From Mycolicibacterium fallax (GTDB taxonomy: Bacteria; Actinomycetota; Actinomycetes; Mycobacteriales; Mycobacteriaceae), in contig NZ_AP022603.1 of the NCBI RefSeq assembly GCF_010726955.1, positions 2,046,001 to 2,110,000 on the forward strand: DNA of 64,000 bases. The letters are read 5' to 3'. This document shows, in pieces, positions 10,600 through 20,054 of this stretch. The translations under genes were made by a program, and so were the position numbers. The first letter of the stretch is position 1. Each line of letters begins with the position of its first letter. Under the pieces are notes generated by a model, which was not told where the DNA came from, made no database searches, and worked only from the letters and a program-made list of their open reading frames with translations.

Positions 10600-11397
10600 A
10601 TGAGCCCCGACCCGATGCGGTCCGCCGCGGCCGCGGCCGCGGTGATCGCCGAGCGCACCGCCGTCCCCGAGCACGACGTGGCGGTGGTGCTGGGGTCGGG
10701 CTGGGCGCCGGCCGCCGATGCGCTCGGGGCGCCCGACACCGTGCTGGCGATGGCCGAGCTGCCCGGGTTCAGCGCGCCGACGGCCGCCGGCCACGGCGGG
10801 CAGCTGCGGTCGCTGCGGATCGGCGCGCACCGGGTGCTGGTGCTGCTGGGCCGCATCCACGGCTATGAGGGCCACCCACCGGCCGACGTCGTGCACCCGG
10901 TGCGCACCGCGTGCGCGGCGGGGGCTGGCACGGTGGTTCTGACCAACGCCGCCGGCGGCCTGCGCCCGGAGTACACCGTCGGTCAGCCGGTGCTGATCGC
11001 CGACCATCTGAACCTGACCGCCCGGTCACCGCTGGTCGGCGCCCAGTTCGTCGACCTGGTCGACGCGTATTCGCCGCGGCTGCGGGCGGCGGCCCGCCGG
11101 GTCGACCCGGCCCTGGCCGAGGGCGTCTACGCCGGCCTGCCCGGCCCGCACTACGAGACCCCGGCCGAGATCCGGATGCTGCGCACCCTCGGCGCGGACC
11201 TGGTCGGGATGTCGACGGTGCACGAGACGATCGCCGCGCGCGCGGCCGGCGCCGAGGTGCTCGGGATGTCGCTGGTGACGAACCTGGCGGCCGGGATGAC
11301 CGGTGAGCCGCTGTCGCACGCCGAGGTGCTGGCGGCCGGCCGTCGTTCGGCGGCGGCGATGGGCGCGCTGCTGGCCGCCACCATCGCCGGGCTGTGA
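10600..11397 (+). CDS. deoD: Purine nucleoside phosphorylase
   Basis: A 265-residue trimeric-type PNP (Rv3307 is named deoD). [26 protein letters not shown] and the phosphate/base-site segment [14 protein letters not shown] are visible, and GMSTVHE lies near residue 205. It phosphorolyses inosine and guanosine to base plus ribose-1-phosphate. The start ATG is 91 bases from the divergent amidohydrolase. In M. tuberculosis pmmB follows; here upp lies tail to tail only 24 bases away. Confidence 0.93.
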   Translation: MSPDPMRSAAAAAAVIAERTAVPEHDVAVVLGSGWAPAADALGAPDTVLAMAELPGFSAPTAAGHGGQLRSLRIGAHRVLVLLGRIHGYEGHPPADVVHPVRTACAAGAGTVVLTNAAGGLRPEYTVGQPVLIADHLNLTARSPLVGAQFVDLVDAYSPRLRAAARRVDPALAEGVYAGLPGPHYETPAEIRMLRTLGADLVGMSTVHETIAARAAGAEVLGMSLVTNLAAGMTGEPLSHAEVLAAGRRSAAAMGALLAATIAGL

Positions 11398-11421
11398 CGT
11401 CGGCGGGGTGATCGGATCGGC

Positions 11422-12045
11422 TCAGCGCGGCCCGAACTGGCGGTCCCCGGCGTCGCCGAGCCCCGGCACGATGAACGCATCCGGGTTGAGGCCGTCGTCG
11501 ACGACGGCGGTGATCAGCCGCAGCCCCGGCATCGCCGCCTCGGCCGCCGCCAGCCCCTGCGGCGCGCACACCACGCACACCGCGGTCACGTTGGTGGCAC
11601 CCCGCTCGGCCAGCCGGCGCAGCGCATCGACCATCGACCCGCCGGTGGCCAGCATCGGGTCCAGCACCAGCACCGGGGTGCCGCGCAGGTCCTCGGGCAG
11701 CGAGACCAGGTATTCGTCGGCCCGGTGGGTGTGCTCGTCGCGGGCCACGCCGATGAACCCGCAGCGCGACTCCGGCAGCAGCGCCTGGGCGGCCGCCAGC
11801 ATGCCCAGCCCGGCGCGCAGCACCGGGACCAGCAGCGGCGGGGTGGCCAGCCGGTAGCCGAGCGTCTCGGTCAGCGGGGTGGCGACCGGGTAGCCGACCC
11901 GATCCAGATCGCGGGTGGCCTCGTAGACCAGCATGGTGGCCAGCTCGGCCAGGGCCACCCGAAACGCCGCGTCGCCGGTGTCGCGATCGCGCAGGGTGCT
12001 CAGCCGAACCGCGGCCAGCGGATGGTCGACGACGCGGATGTCCAT
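11422..12045 (-). CDS. upp: Uracil phosphoribosyltransferase
   Basis: A 207-residue enzyme that makes UMP from uracil and PRPP. It has [10 protein letters not shown] and the PRPP-binding loop [10 protein letters not shown] near residue 130, with the uracil-binding tail [15 protein letters not shown] at the C-terminus. It is monocistronic, convergent with the PNP gene and divergent from the Rv3311-like gene. Confidence 0.95.
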   Translation of the reverse strand: MDIRVVDHPLAAVRLSTLRDRDTGDAAFRVALAELATMLVYEATRDLDRVGYPVATPLTETLGYRLATPPLLVPVLRAGLGMLAAAQALLPESRCGFIGVARDEHTHRADEYLVSLPEDLRGTPVLVLDPMLATGGSMVDALRRLAERGATNVTAVCVVCAPQGLAAAEAAMPGLRLITAVVDDGLNPDAFIVPGLGDAGDRQFGPR

Positions 12046-12116
12046 GCGGGCAAACCCTACGAGATAGCCGAGCCGGGGTGCGCACCTTCGACAACAGCGC
12101 CGTTATCCTTGCCCGC

Positions 12117-13379
12117 ATGGCAGCTGACCTCGTACCGATCCGGCTGAGCGTGACCGCCGGCGACCTGTTCACCATCTGGGCCCCGCCGTGGCGCGACGCC
12201 GGAGACGAGTGGGAGGCCTTCCTCGGCAACGACGAGGACCTGTACGGCTTCGACAGCGTGGCCGAGCTGACCGCGTTCGTGCGGTCCGGTGCGGCCAACG
12301 ATCTGAACGATCACCCGGCCTGGGCGGCGCTGACCGAGGCCAACGCGCACGCCCTGGACCCCGACGAGGAGCACCGGTTCGACCTGGTCGGCGTCGAGGA
12401 ACTGTTCGCCGGGAAGCCGACGGAAGAGTCGGTGTCCGCGCTGGCCGCGATCCTGGCGGTGGTGTCGGCGATCGGCTCGGTGTGTGAGCTGCCGCCGGTG
12501 ACGAAGTTCTTCAACGGCAACCCGTCGCTGGCCATGCTGAACAACGGCGTGCTGGAGTTCGGCGGCCGGGTCGGACGCAAGCGCTGGGCGGCGCTGGCCG
12601 AGATCGTCGGACGGAACTGGGAGAAGGTGCTCGGCGCGATCGAGGAGGTGCTCACCAGCCCGGAGGTCGACGAGTCGGCGGTGGACGCCGCCAAGGAGCA
12701 GTTGGCCGCCGATCCGCCGGAGCCCGAGGAGATCGAGGAGATCCTCGCGGTCGACGAGGACACCTCCGACGAGGACGACGATGACCAGGACGAGACCAAC
12801 GACGCCCGGGCGGCCGGTGACACCGCGGTGCTGGGCAGCGACGCCGATTTCTGGGGTCGGGTCGGCATCGACCCGGTCCGGCTGATGTTCGGCACCGGCA
12901 CGCTGTACTCGCTGCGCTGCTACTTCGGCGACCGGCCGCTGTTCCTCGGCCGCAACGGCCGGATCAGCGTGTTCGGCTCCGAGCGCGCACTGGCCCGCTA
13001 CCTGGCCGACGAGCACGATCACGACCTGGCGAACCTGGTCACCTACGACGACATCCGCACCGCCGCCAACGACGGCTCGCTGGTGGTGAAGGTGACCGAC
13101 GAGAACGTCTACGTGCTGACCGGGCTGGCCGACGACATCGCCGACGGCCCGGACGCGGTCGATCACCAGCAGTTGGAGCTGGCCGTCGAGCTGCTGCGCG
13201 ACGTCGGTGACTACTCCGAGGACGACACCGTCGACACCGCCCTTGACCCGGAGCAGCCGTTCGGCGGGTTCGTCAGCCGGGTGCTCGACGACGCCGAGGT
13301 CGAGGTTTCCGCGCAGCGGGCCGCCGAGGCCTACGAGGCGCTGGAGCGCTTCGTGGAGTCACGGCTGCGCCGGGAATGA
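12117..13379 (+). CDS. Conserved mycobacterial protein of the Rv3311 family, unknown function
   Basis: A 420-residue soluble, acidic protein with no recognised catalytic motif. It starts MAADLVPIRLSVTAGD. The middle (about residues 195-235) is a low-complexity run of Asp and Glu. The well-conserved C-terminal half contains FLGRNGRISVFGSERALARY and DEHDHDLANL. The N-terminal half contains FFNGNPSLAMLNNG. It matches Rv3311 in length and ends VESRLRRE. An open extension to 12078 is rejected because the ATG at 12117 fits the family. A role cannot be assigned. Confidence 0.85.
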   Translation: MAADLVPIRLSVTAGDLFTIWAPPWRDAGDEWEAFLGNDEDLYGFDSVAELTAFVRSGAANDLNDHPAWAALTEANAHALDPDEEHRFDLVGVEELFAGKPTEESVSALAAILAVVSAIGSVCELPPVTKFFNGNPSLAMLNNGVLEFGGRVGRKRWAALAEIVGRNWEKVLGAIEEVLTSPEVDESAVDAAKEQLAADPPEPEEIEEILAVDEDTSDEDDDDQDETNDARAAGDTAVLGSDADFWGRVGIDPVRLMFGTGTLYSLRCYFGDRPLFLGRNGRISVFGSERALARYLADEHDHDLANLVTYDDIRTAANDGSLVVKVTDENVYVLTGLADDIADGPDAVDHQQLELAVELLRDVGDYSEDDTVDTALDPEQPFGGFVSRVLDDAEVEVSAQRAAEAYEALERFVESRLRRE

Positions 13380-13389
13380 GTCGCGGCCG

Positions 13390-14481
13390 CTAACCGCCGA
13401 TCAGCACCGCGTAGCGGGGCTTGATGACGTCGTCGATCAGCGCCAGCCGCTGATCGAACGGGTAAAACGCGGATTTCATCGCGTTGATGGTGAACCGCTG
13501 CAGGTCGGCCCAGCCGTAGCCGAAGGTTTCTACCAGTCGCAGCATCTCCCGGCTCATGCTGGTGTCACTCATCAGCCGGTTGTCGGTGTTGACGGTGACC
13601 CGAAACCGCAGCCGGGCCAGCAGATCGAACGGGTGCTCGGCGAAGCTGGGCACCGCCCCGGTCTGCACGTTCGACGACGGGCACAGCTCCAGCGGCACCC
13701 GGTTGTCGCGGACCAGCGCGGCCAGCCGGCCCAGCCGCTGGCCGCCGTCGGCGGCCTCGGTGATGTCGTCGACGATCCGCACCCCGTGCCCGAGCCGGTC
13801 GGCGCCGCAGAACGCCAGCGCCTCGTGGATCGACGGCAGCCCGAACGCCTCGCCGGCGTGGATGGTGGAGTGCCCGTTGTACTCCCGGATGTGCTCGAAG
13901 GCGTCGAGGTGGCGGGTCGGCGGGTGACCGGCCTCGGCCCCGGCGATGTCGAAGCCGCACACCCCGCGGTCGCGGTAGTCGATCGCCAGCTCGGCGATGT
14001 CCAGCGAGCGGGCGGCGTGGCGCATCGCGGTGACCAGGGTGCGGACCACGATCGGGGTGCCGGCCGCCGCGGCGTCCTGCTGGCCGGCGGCGAAGCCGGC
14101 CAGCACCGCCTCGACGACCTGGGGCAGGGTCAGCCCGGCGGCCAGGTGCAGTTCCGGGGCGAATCGCACCTCGGCGTAGACCACCGCGTCGGCGGCCAGG
14201 TCCCGCACGCACTCGTAGGCCACCCGATGCAGCGCCTCGGCGGTCTGCATGACCGCGACGGTGTGCGCGAACGGCTGCAGGTAGCGCTCCAGCGAGCCGC
14301 TGTGCGCGGCGGTGCGGAACCAGTCGGCCAGCGCCACCGGCTCGTCGGCGGGCAGCTCGCGGTAGCCGGCCCGCTCGGCGAGTTCCAGCACGGTGTCCGG
14401 GCGCAGTCCGCCGTCGAGGTGGTCGTGCAGCAGCACCTTCGGCGCGTGCCGGATCGAGCCGAGGTCCAGTTCGGTGGTCAC
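13390..14481 (-). CDS. add: Adenosine deaminase
   Basis: A 363-residue zinc enzyme that deaminates adenosine and deoxyadenosine. The metal motif [10 protein letters not shown] lies near residue 17, IHAGE near 210, LGHGVRI near 230, and the SSN and NTDN segments toward the C-terminus ([14 protein letters not shown]). Start is the GTG at 14481, 4 bases after the deoA stop, giving the family length (Rv3313c is 365). It is the third gene of cdd-deoA-add. The gene ends 10 bases from the convergent Rv3311-like gene. Confidence 0.95.
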   Translation of the reverse strand: MTTELDLGSIRHAPKVLLHDHLDGGLRPDTVLELAERAGYRELPADEPVALADWFRTAAHSGSLERYLQPFAHTVAVMQTAEALHRVAYECVRDLAADAVVYAEVRFAPELHLAAGLTLPQVVEAVLAGFAAGQQDAAAAGTPIVVRTLVTAMRHAARSLDIAELAIDYRDRGVCGFDIAGAEAGHPPTRHLDAFEHIREYNGHSTIHAGEAFGLPSIHEALAFCGADRLGHGVRIVDDITEAADGGQRLGRLAALVRDNRVPLELCPSSNVQTGAVPSFAEHPFDLLARLRFRVTVNTDNRLMSDTSMSREMLRLVETFGYGWADLQRFTINAMKSAFYPFDQRLALIDDVIKPRYAVLIGG

Positions 14482-14485
14482 GGCG

Positions 14486-15874
14486 TCACTCCTCAACTCG
14501 GCCCAGCAGCAGTCGCCGGGGTGGCGGGGGCAGCGCCCCGATGCTCCAGGCGCCGTCGAGCTCGGCCAGCGCCGGGGCCAGCCGCTCGGCAGTATCGGCG
14601 GACAAGGTGAACAGTGGTTGGCCGGCGGCCACCGGCTCGCCGGGGCGGCGGTGCAGTTCGATGCCTGCCCCGGCGGCGACCGCGTCGCCCGGCGCGGTGC
14701 GTCCGGCACCGAGGCGCCAAACCGCCCTGCCGACGGCCAGCGCGTCGATGTCGCCCATCACCCCGGAGTCGGGCGCGATGACGGTCTCGGTGCAGGCGCC
14801 GGTCGGCAGCGGCGCGTCCGGGTCGCCGCCCTGGGCGCGCACCAACGCCCGGTAGGCGTCCATCGCGGTGCCGTCGGCCAGCGTGTCGGCGGGGTCGCGG
14901 CCGTCCAGGCCGGCCAGGTCCAGCATCTCGGCGGCCAGCGCCAGGGTCAGCTCGAGGACGTCGGGCGGCCCGCCGCCGGCGAGCACCTGCACGGATTCGA
15001 CGACCTCGACGGCGTTGCCGACCATCCGGCCCAGCGGCACCGACATATCGGTGAGCAGCGCCCGGGTCGGCACCCCGTAGGCCGCGCCGAGTCCGACCAT
15101 GGTGCTGGCCAGCCGGGCCGCCTCCGCCGGATCCTGCAGGAATGCCCCGGAGCCGGACTTGACGTCGAGCACCAGCGACCGGGTGCCCTCGGCGAGTTTC
15201 TTGCTCATGATCGACGAGGCGATCAGCGGCAGCGAGTCGACGGTGGCGGTGATGTCGCGCAGCGCGTACAGCTTGCGGTCGGCCGGGACCAGTTCGCCGG
15301 CGGCGAAGATCGCGGCACCGATGCCGGCCAGTTGGTCGCGGATCTGCGCGACGGACAGTTCGGCGGAGAACCCGGGGATGGTCTCCAGCTTGTCCAGGGT
15401 GCCGCCGGTGTGGCCCAGTCCCCGGCCGGAGGCCTGCGGGACCGCGCCGCCGCAGGCCACGATGATCGGCACCAACGGGATGGTGATCTTGTCGCCGACC
15501 CCGCCGGTGGAGTGCTTGTCCACCAGCGTCAGCGGCTTGCCGCCGGGCCCGCGCAGGTCGGCAAAGTCCAGCCGGGGCCCGGAGTTGATCATCGCCGCGG
15601 TCCAGCGGGTGATCTCCTCGGCGTCCATGCCGCGCAGGAAGATCGCCATCAGCAGGGCGGCCATCTGTTCGTCGCCGACGGTCCCCGCGGTGTAGGCGTC
15701 GATCACCCAGTCGATGGCGGCGTCGGGCAGGCGCCCGCCATCCCTCTTCATCCGAATCACGGTCGGAGCGTCGAACGGAGGCGGCGTCTTTTCCGCCGAC
15801 GGGCGACGCGACATCTGATCCCGCGCGTCGAACGGAGGCGGCGTCTTTTCCGCCGACGGGCGACCCGCGTTCAT
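14486..15874 (-). CDS. deoA: Thymidine phosphorylase with repeat-derived N-terminus
   Basis: A 462-residue pyrimidine nucleoside phosphorylase. [10 protein letters not shown] is the phosphate-binding signature, and [16 protein letters not shown] follows. It converts thymidine to thymine plus deoxyribose-1-phosphate. The ATG at 15874 overlaps the cdd stop as ATGA, so this start is preferred. The first 36 residues are unusual: [13 protein letters not shown] occurs twice before the family start [12 protein letters not shown], because two copies of a 40-bp hairpin repeat lie in frame at the 5' end. M. tuberculosis DeoA has only a few residues there. The catalytic core looks intact. Confidence 0.9.
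   Translation of the reverse strand: MNAGRPSAEKTPPPFDARDQMSRRPSAEKTPPPFDAPTVIRMKRDGGRLPDAAIDWVIDAYTAGTVGDEQMAALLMAIFLRGMDAEEITRWTAAMINSGPRLDFADLRGPGGKPLTLVDKHSTGGVGDKITIPLVPIIVACGGAVPQASGRGLGHTGGTLDKLETIPGFSAELSVAQIRDQLAGIGAAIFAAGELVPADRKLYALRDITATVDSLPLIASSIMSKKLAEGTRSLVLDVKSGSGAFLQDPAEAARLASTMVGLGAAYGVPTRALLTDMSVPLGRMVGNAVEVVESVQVLAGGGPPDVLELTLALAAEMLDLAGLDGRDPADTLADGTAMDAYRALVRAQGGDPDAPLPTGACTETVIAPDSGVMGDIDALAVGRAVWRLGAGRTAPGDAVAAGAGIELHRRPGEPVAAGQPLFTLSADTAERLAPALAELDGAWSIGALPPPPRRLLLGRVEE
15768..15864 (-). repeat. Two 40-bp repeats in the 5' end of deoA
   Basis: Near-identical 40-bp copies lie at 15768-15807 and 15825-15864 (57-bp period). On the minus strand each contains the hairpin core GCGGAAAAGACGCCGC. 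Each copy encodes [13 protein letters not shown]. The core resembles the one in the triple repeat at 60624-60774. Confidence 0.85.
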
Positions 15875-16281
15875 CGGCGCACCCGGTCCAGATCCTCGGG
15901 CCCGAACGCGTCCGGCAGCAGCTCGGCCAGCCGGCGCGGGCCGGCCCCGGTGTCGACCAGCAGGTCCGGTCCGCCGTGTTCGTGCAGCAGTTGTCGGCAC
16001 CGTCCGCACGGCATCAGGGCGCGCCCGTCGGCGTCGACACAGGCCAGCGCGCGCAGCCGTCCGCCGCCGCCGGCGAACAGGGCGCAGACCACAGCGCACT
16101 CCGCGCAGAGACCCAGGCCATATGAGACATTCTCCACATTGCAGCCGGTCAGCACGCGCCCGTCGTCGACCAGCGCGGCGGCCCCGACCGGGAACCCGGA
16201 ATACGGCGCGTAGGCCCGGGCCGAAACCGCTATTGCACTGTCGCGCAACAGCTTCCAGTCGATCGATGATTCTGTCGGCAT
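15871..16281 (-). CDS. cdd: Cytidine deaminase
   Basis: A 136-residue zinc deaminase converting cytidine and deoxycytidine to the uridines. NVENVSYGLGLCAE carries the catalytic Glu and the first Cys ligand, and PCGRCRQ the other two Cys ligands. It is the first gene of the cdd-deoA-add salvage operon; its stop overlaps the deoA ATG. The intergenic region to sdhC (253 bases) holds both promoters. Confidence 0.96.
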   Translation of the reverse strand: MPTESSIDWKLLRDSAIAVSARAYAPYSGFPVGAAALVDDGRVLTGCNVENVSYGLGLCAECAVVCALFAGGGGRLRALACVDADGRALMPCGRCRQLLHEHGGPDLLVDTGAGPRRLAELLPDAFGPEDLDRVRR

Positions 16282-16336
16282 TATCGGTCCCGTTCTTCTG
16301 AATCCATTCCGACCGTCACCGCTACGCGCAAGTAAG

Positions 16337-16355
16337 CTAGGATAGCCAAACCTGA
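16337..16355. promoter_or_regulatory. Candidate IdeR/DtxR iron box upstream of sdhCDAB
   Basis: CTAGGATAGCCAAACCTGA matches 15 of 19 positions of the mycobacterial IdeR consensus TWAGGTWAGSCTWACCTWA. It contains TAGGAT, a plausible -10 element, and lies about 180 bases upstream of sdhC and 55 upstream of cdd. Iron control of succinate dehydrogenase is known in corynebacteria through DtxR and RipA. Binding here is inferred. Confidence 0.5.
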
Positions 16356-16534
16356 CCCCTCCGTTTCGTCATTGCCCATACCACCGAGTCGGTTGGTTCG
16401 CCGCCGCGCAATGGGACTAGAGTCCACCCGACGGTCTTCCCGGTTGACTTGCCCTCGCTCCGGGAGTCTTGAAACACCGCCACGCCGGGGTGGGCACGCC
16501 TCCCCGGCGTCCACCGACGACGTTGGAGGCGCTG

Positions 16535-16951
16535 ATGACAGCAGCGGCACCGGCAGAGCCCGCCAAGACGGGCACCCGACGCCGACGCAGCCTGTACCGG
16601 GGCGACCCGGGCATGTGGTCGTGGGTACTGCACCGAATCACCGGTGCGACCATCTTCTTCTTCTTGTTCGTGCACGTGCTGGACACCGCCCTGGTGCGGG
16701 TCAGCCCGGAGGCGTACAACGCCGTCGTCGGCACCTACAAGACTCCGCTGGTCGGGCTGATGGAGGTGGGGCTGGTCGCGGCCGTGCTGTTCCACGCCCT
16801 CAACGGTATCCGGGTCATCCTGATCGACTTCTGGTCCGAGGGCCCGCGTCATCAGAAGAAGATGCTGATCGCCGTCGCCGCCGTGTGGCTGGTGGTCATG
16901 GTTCCCGCGCTGGTCGTGCTGGGTATGCACATGGCAGAGAGGTTCCTGTAG
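16535..16951 (+). CDS. sdhC: Succinate dehydrogenase cytochrome b subunit
   Basis: A 138-residue membrane anchor with three hydrophobic helices (about residues 32-52, 70-95 and 108-130). The haem-region signature MWSWVLHRITGATIFFF is near residue 28. The ATG at 16535 follows GGAGG at optimal spacing; an open extension to 16469 is rejected. First gene of sdhCDAB, the Sdh2-type complex of mycobacteria (Rv3316-Rv3319). It abuts sdhD with no gap. Confidence 0.95.
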   Translation: MTAAAPAEPAKTGTRRRRSLYRGDPGMWSWVLHRITGATIFFFLFVHVLDTALVRVSPEAYNAVVGTYKTPLVGLMEVGLVAAVLFHALNGIRVILIDFWSEGPRHQKKMLIAVAAVWLVVMVPALVVLGMHMAERFL

Positions 16952-17422
16952 ATGACTGCCCCGTGGACTCCCCATCACCGTGACGGCCGCGCCGCCCCCG
17001 TGCTGGAGAAGGAATACGACCGGCCGGCCGCCCTGGATCACCCGCGCGCCCCGCGCCGGCCGCGCGGCGTCCCGTACTTCGAGAAGTACGCCTGGCTGTT
17101 CATGCGGTTCTCCGGTGTGGCGCTGGTCTTCCTGGTCATCGGCCACCTGTTCATCATGCTGATGTGGTCCGACGGCGTGTACCGGATCGACTTCAACTAT
17201 GTCGCCGAGCGCTGGGCCTCGCCGTTCTGGCAGATCTGGGACATGTCCCTGCTGTGGTTGGCGATGCTGCACGGTGCCAACGGGATGCGCACCATCATCG
17301 GTGACTACACCCGCAAGAACACCACCAAGTTCTATCTGAATTCGCTGCTGCTGCTGGCCACCGGGTTCACCGTCGTCCTGGGCAGCTACGTCCTGGTGAC
17401 GTTCAACCCGAACATCGGTTAA
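16952..17422 (+). CDS. sdhD: Succinate dehydrogenase membrane anchor subunit
   Basis: A 156-residue protein with a hydrophilic N-terminal 45 residues, then three transmembrane helices (about 48-70, 87-113 and 128-150). GHLFIML and MLHGANGMR hold likely haem and quinone-side histidines. It begins immediately after the sdhC stop and ends 16 bases before sdhA. Confidence 0.93.
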   Translation: MTAPWTPHHRDGRAAPVLEKEYDRPAALDHPRAPRRPRGVPYFEKYAWLFMRFSGVALVFLVIGHLFIMLMWSDGVYRIDFNYVAERWASPFWQIWDMSLLWLAMLHGANGMRTIIGDYTRKNTTKFYLNSLLLLATGFTVVLGSYVLVTFNPNIG

Positions 17423-17438
17423 CCCGGGAGGATCCTCG

Positions 17439-19193
17439 ATGATTCAGGAACACCGCTACGACGTCGTGATCGTCGGCGCCGGCGGCGCCGGGATGCGCGC
17501 CGCGGTCGAGGCGGGCCCGCGGGCCCGCACCGCCGTGCTGACCAAGCTCTACCCGACCCGCTCCCACACCGGCGCGGCGCAGGGCGGCATGTGCGCCGCG
17601 CTGGCCAACGTCGAGGAAGACAACTGGGAGTGGCACACCTTCGACACCGTCAAGGGCGGCGACTACCTCGCCGACCAGGACGCCGTGGAGATCATGTGCA
17701 AGGAGGCGATCGACGCCGTCCTGGATCTGGAAAAGATGGGGATGCCGTTCAACCGCACCCCCGAGGGCCGCATCGATCAGCGCCGGTTCGGCGGTCACAC
17801 CCGTGACCACGGCAAGGCCCCGGTCCGCCGGGCCTGCTACGCCGCCGACCGCACCGGCCACATGATCCTGCAGACGCTGTACCAAAACTGCGTCAAGCAC
17901 GACGTGGAGTTCTTCAACGAGTTCTACGCCCTGGACGTGACGCTGACCGACACCCCGTCGGGCCCGGTCGCCACCGGTGTCATCGCCTACGAGCTGGCCA
18001 CCGGCGACATCCACATCTTCCACGCCAAGGCGATCGTGTTCGCCACCGGCGGTTCGGGGCGGATGTACAAGACCACCTCCAACGCGCACACCCTGACCGG
18101 CGACGGGCTGGGCATCATCTTCCGCAAGGGCCTGCCGCTGGAGGACATGGAGTTCCACCAGTTCCACCCGACCGGCCTGGCCGGCCTGGGCATCCTGATC
18201 TCCGAGGCCGTGCGCGGCGAGGGCGGCCGGTTGCTCAACGCCGACGGCGAGCGGTTCATGGAGCGCTACGCACCGACCATCGTCGACCTGGCCCCGCGCG
18301 ACATCGTGGCCCGTTCGATGGTCATCGAGGTGCTGGAGGGTCGCGGCGCCGGACCGAACAAGGACTACGTCTACATCGACGTGCGGCACCTCGGCGCCGA
18401 CGTGCTGGAGGCCAAGCTCCCCGACATCACCGAGTTCGCCCGCACCTACCTGGGCGTGGACCCGGTCACCGAGCTGGTGCCGGTGTACCCGACCTGCCAC
18501 TACGTGATGGGTGGTATTCCCACCAACGTGCACGGCCAGGTGCTGCGGGACAACAACAACTACGTGCCGGGCCTGTACGCGGCGGGCGAGTGCGCCTGCG
18601 TGTCGGTGCACGGCGCCAACCGGTTGGGCACCAACTCGCTGCTGGACATCAACGTGTTTGGTCGGCGGGCCGGCCTGGCCGCCGCCGAGTACGCCGCCAG
18701 CCACGACTTCGTCGACCTGCCGCCGGAGCCGGCGCGGATGGTCGTCGAGTGGGTCGGCGACATCCTCGGTGAGCACGGCCACGAGCGGGTCGCCGACATC
18801 CGCGGTGCGCTGCAGCAGACGATGGACAACAACGCCGCGGTGTTCCGCACCGAGGAGACCCTCAAGCAGGCGCTGACCGACATTCACGCGCTCAAGGAGC
18901 GCTACGGCCGGATCACCGTGCACGACAAGGGCAAGCGGTTCAACTCCGATCTGCTGGAGGCCATCGAGCTGGGCTTCCTGCTGGAGCTGGCCGAGGTCAC
19001 CGTCGCCGGGGCGCTCAACCGCAAGGAATCCCGCGGCGGCCACGCCCGGGAGGACTACCCGAACCGCGACGACACCAACTACCTGCGGCACACCATGGCC
19101 TACAAGGAAGGTGCCGAACTGCTGTCCGACATCCGGCTGGACTACAAGCCCGTCGTCCAGACCCGGTACGAGCCGATGGAGCGGAAGTACTGA
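17439..19193 (+). CDS. sdhA: Succinate dehydrogenase flavoprotein subunit
   Basis: A 584-residue catalytic subunit. VIVGAGGAGMRAAVEA binds FAD. RSHTGAAQGGM contains the His that links FAD covalently. QFHPTGLAGLGIL and the C-terminal REDYPNRDD, with the active-site Arg in the RGEGGRL region, are present. It oxidises succinate to fumarate in the TCA cycle and passes electrons to SdhB. GGGAGG precedes the ATG. The stop overlaps the sdhB start as TGATG. Confidence 0.97.
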   Translation: MIQEHRYDVVIVGAGGAGMRAAVEAGPRARTAVLTKLYPTRSHTGAAQGGMCAALANVEEDNWEWHTFDTVKGGDYLADQDAVEIMCKEAIDAVLDLEKMGMPFNRTPEGRIDQRRFGGHTRDHGKAPVRRACYAADRTGHMILQTLYQNCVKHDVEFFNEFYALDVTLTDTPSGPVATGVIAYELATGDIHIFHAKAIVFATGGSGRMYKTTSNAHTLTGDGLGIIFRKGLPLEDMEFHQFHPTGLAGLGILISEAVRGEGGRLLNADGERFMERYAPTIVDLAPRDIVARSMVIEVLEGRGAGPNKDYVYIDVRHLGADVLEAKLPDITEFARTYLGVDPVTELVPVYPTCHYVMGGIPTNVHGQVLRDNNNYVPGLYAAGECACVSVHGANRLGTNSLLDINVFGRRAGLAAAEYAASHDFVDLPPEPARMVVEWVGDILGEHGHERVADIRGALQQTMDNNAAVFRTEETLKQALTDIHALKERYGRITVHDKGKRFNSDLLEAIELGFLLELAEVTVAGALNRKESRGGHAREDYPNRDDTNYLRHTMAYKEGAELLSDIRLDYKPVVQTRYEPMERKY

Positions 19194-19975
19194 TGAGTGC
19201 ACCTGTCGTGGATCAGCCCGAAGCCGGCGATCCGCCGCTGCCCCCGGTGCCCGACGGCGCGGTCATGGTGACGTTGAAGATCGCCCGGTTCAACCCGGAG
19301 GATCCCGACGCCGCCGGATTCCAGAGCTTCCGGGTGCCGTGCCTGCCCAGTGACCGGCTGCTGAACCTGCTGCTGTACGTGAAGGGTTACCTGGACGGCA
19401 CGCTGACGTTCCGCCGGTCCTGCGCGCACGGGGTGTGCGGCTCGGACGCGATGCGGATCAACGGCGTCAACCGGTTGGCCTGCAAGGTTCTGATGCGCGA
19501 TCTGCTGCCCAAGAACGGCAAGCCGCTGACCATCACCATCGAGCCGATCCGCGGCCTGCCCGTGGAGAAGGACCTGGTGGTCGACATGGAGCCGTTCTTC
19601 GACGCGTTCCGCGCGGTCAAGCCGTTCCTGATCACCAGCGGCAACCCGCCGACCCGCGAGCGGATCCAGTCGCCGACCGACCGGGCCCGCTTCGATGACA
19701 CCACCAAGTGCATCCTGTGCGCCTGCTGCACGACGAGCTGCCCGGTGTTCTGGAGCGAGGGTTCCTACTTCGGCCCGGCCGCCATCGTCAACGCGCACCG
19801 GTTCATCTTCGATTCCCGGGATGAGGCGGCCGCCGAGCGCCTCGACATCCTCAATGAGGTCGACGGCGTGTGGCGCTGCCGCACCACGTTCAACTGCACC
19901 GACGCCTGCCCCCGCGGCATCGAGGTCACCAAGGCGATCCAGGAGGTCAAGCGGGCGCTGATGTTCGCCCGCTGA
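19193..19975 (+). CDS. sdhB: Succinate dehydrogenase iron-sulfur subunit
   Basis: A 260-residue electron-transfer subunit. RRSCAHGVCGSDAM (near residue 76) and a following Cys ligate the 2Fe-2S cluster. CILCACCTTSCP (near 172) and CTDACPRGI (near 234) ligate the 4Fe-4S and 3Fe-4S clusters. It closes the sdhCDAB operon, with 1 base of overlap to sdhA. The extreme 3' end is part of a 25-bp direct repeat that recurs 60 bases downstream. Confidence 0.96.
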   Translation: MSAPVVDQPEAGDPPLPPVPDGAVMVTLKIARFNPEDPDAAGFQSFRVPCLPSDRLLNLLLYVKGYLDGTLTFRRSCAHGVCGSDAMRINGVNRLACKVLMRDLLPKNGKPLTITIEPIRGLPVEKDLVVDMEPFFDAFRAVKPFLITSGNPPTRERIQSPTDRARFDDTTKCILCACCTTSCPVFWSEGSYFGPAAIVNAHRFIFDSRDEAAAERLDILNEVDGVWRCRTTFNCTDACPRGIEVTKAIQEVKRALMFAR

Positions 19976-20050
19976 CGACCGAGGTCGACGAAGGAGACCG
20001 AGGGAGGAAGCGGGCGCGTCGATACCGCCCGCTGACGACCGAGGTCGACG
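19966..20050. repeat. 25-bp direct repeat enclosing a terminator-like hairpin
   Basis: CGCCCGCTGACGACCGAGGT plus CGACG occurs at 19966-19990, covering the sdhB stop, and again at 20026-20050. Between them GCGGGCG (20010-20016) pairs with CGCCCGC (20026-20032) over a 9-nt loop. Genes on both sides converge here, so it may terminate both. Confidence 0.6.
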
Positions 20051-20054
20051 CCCC

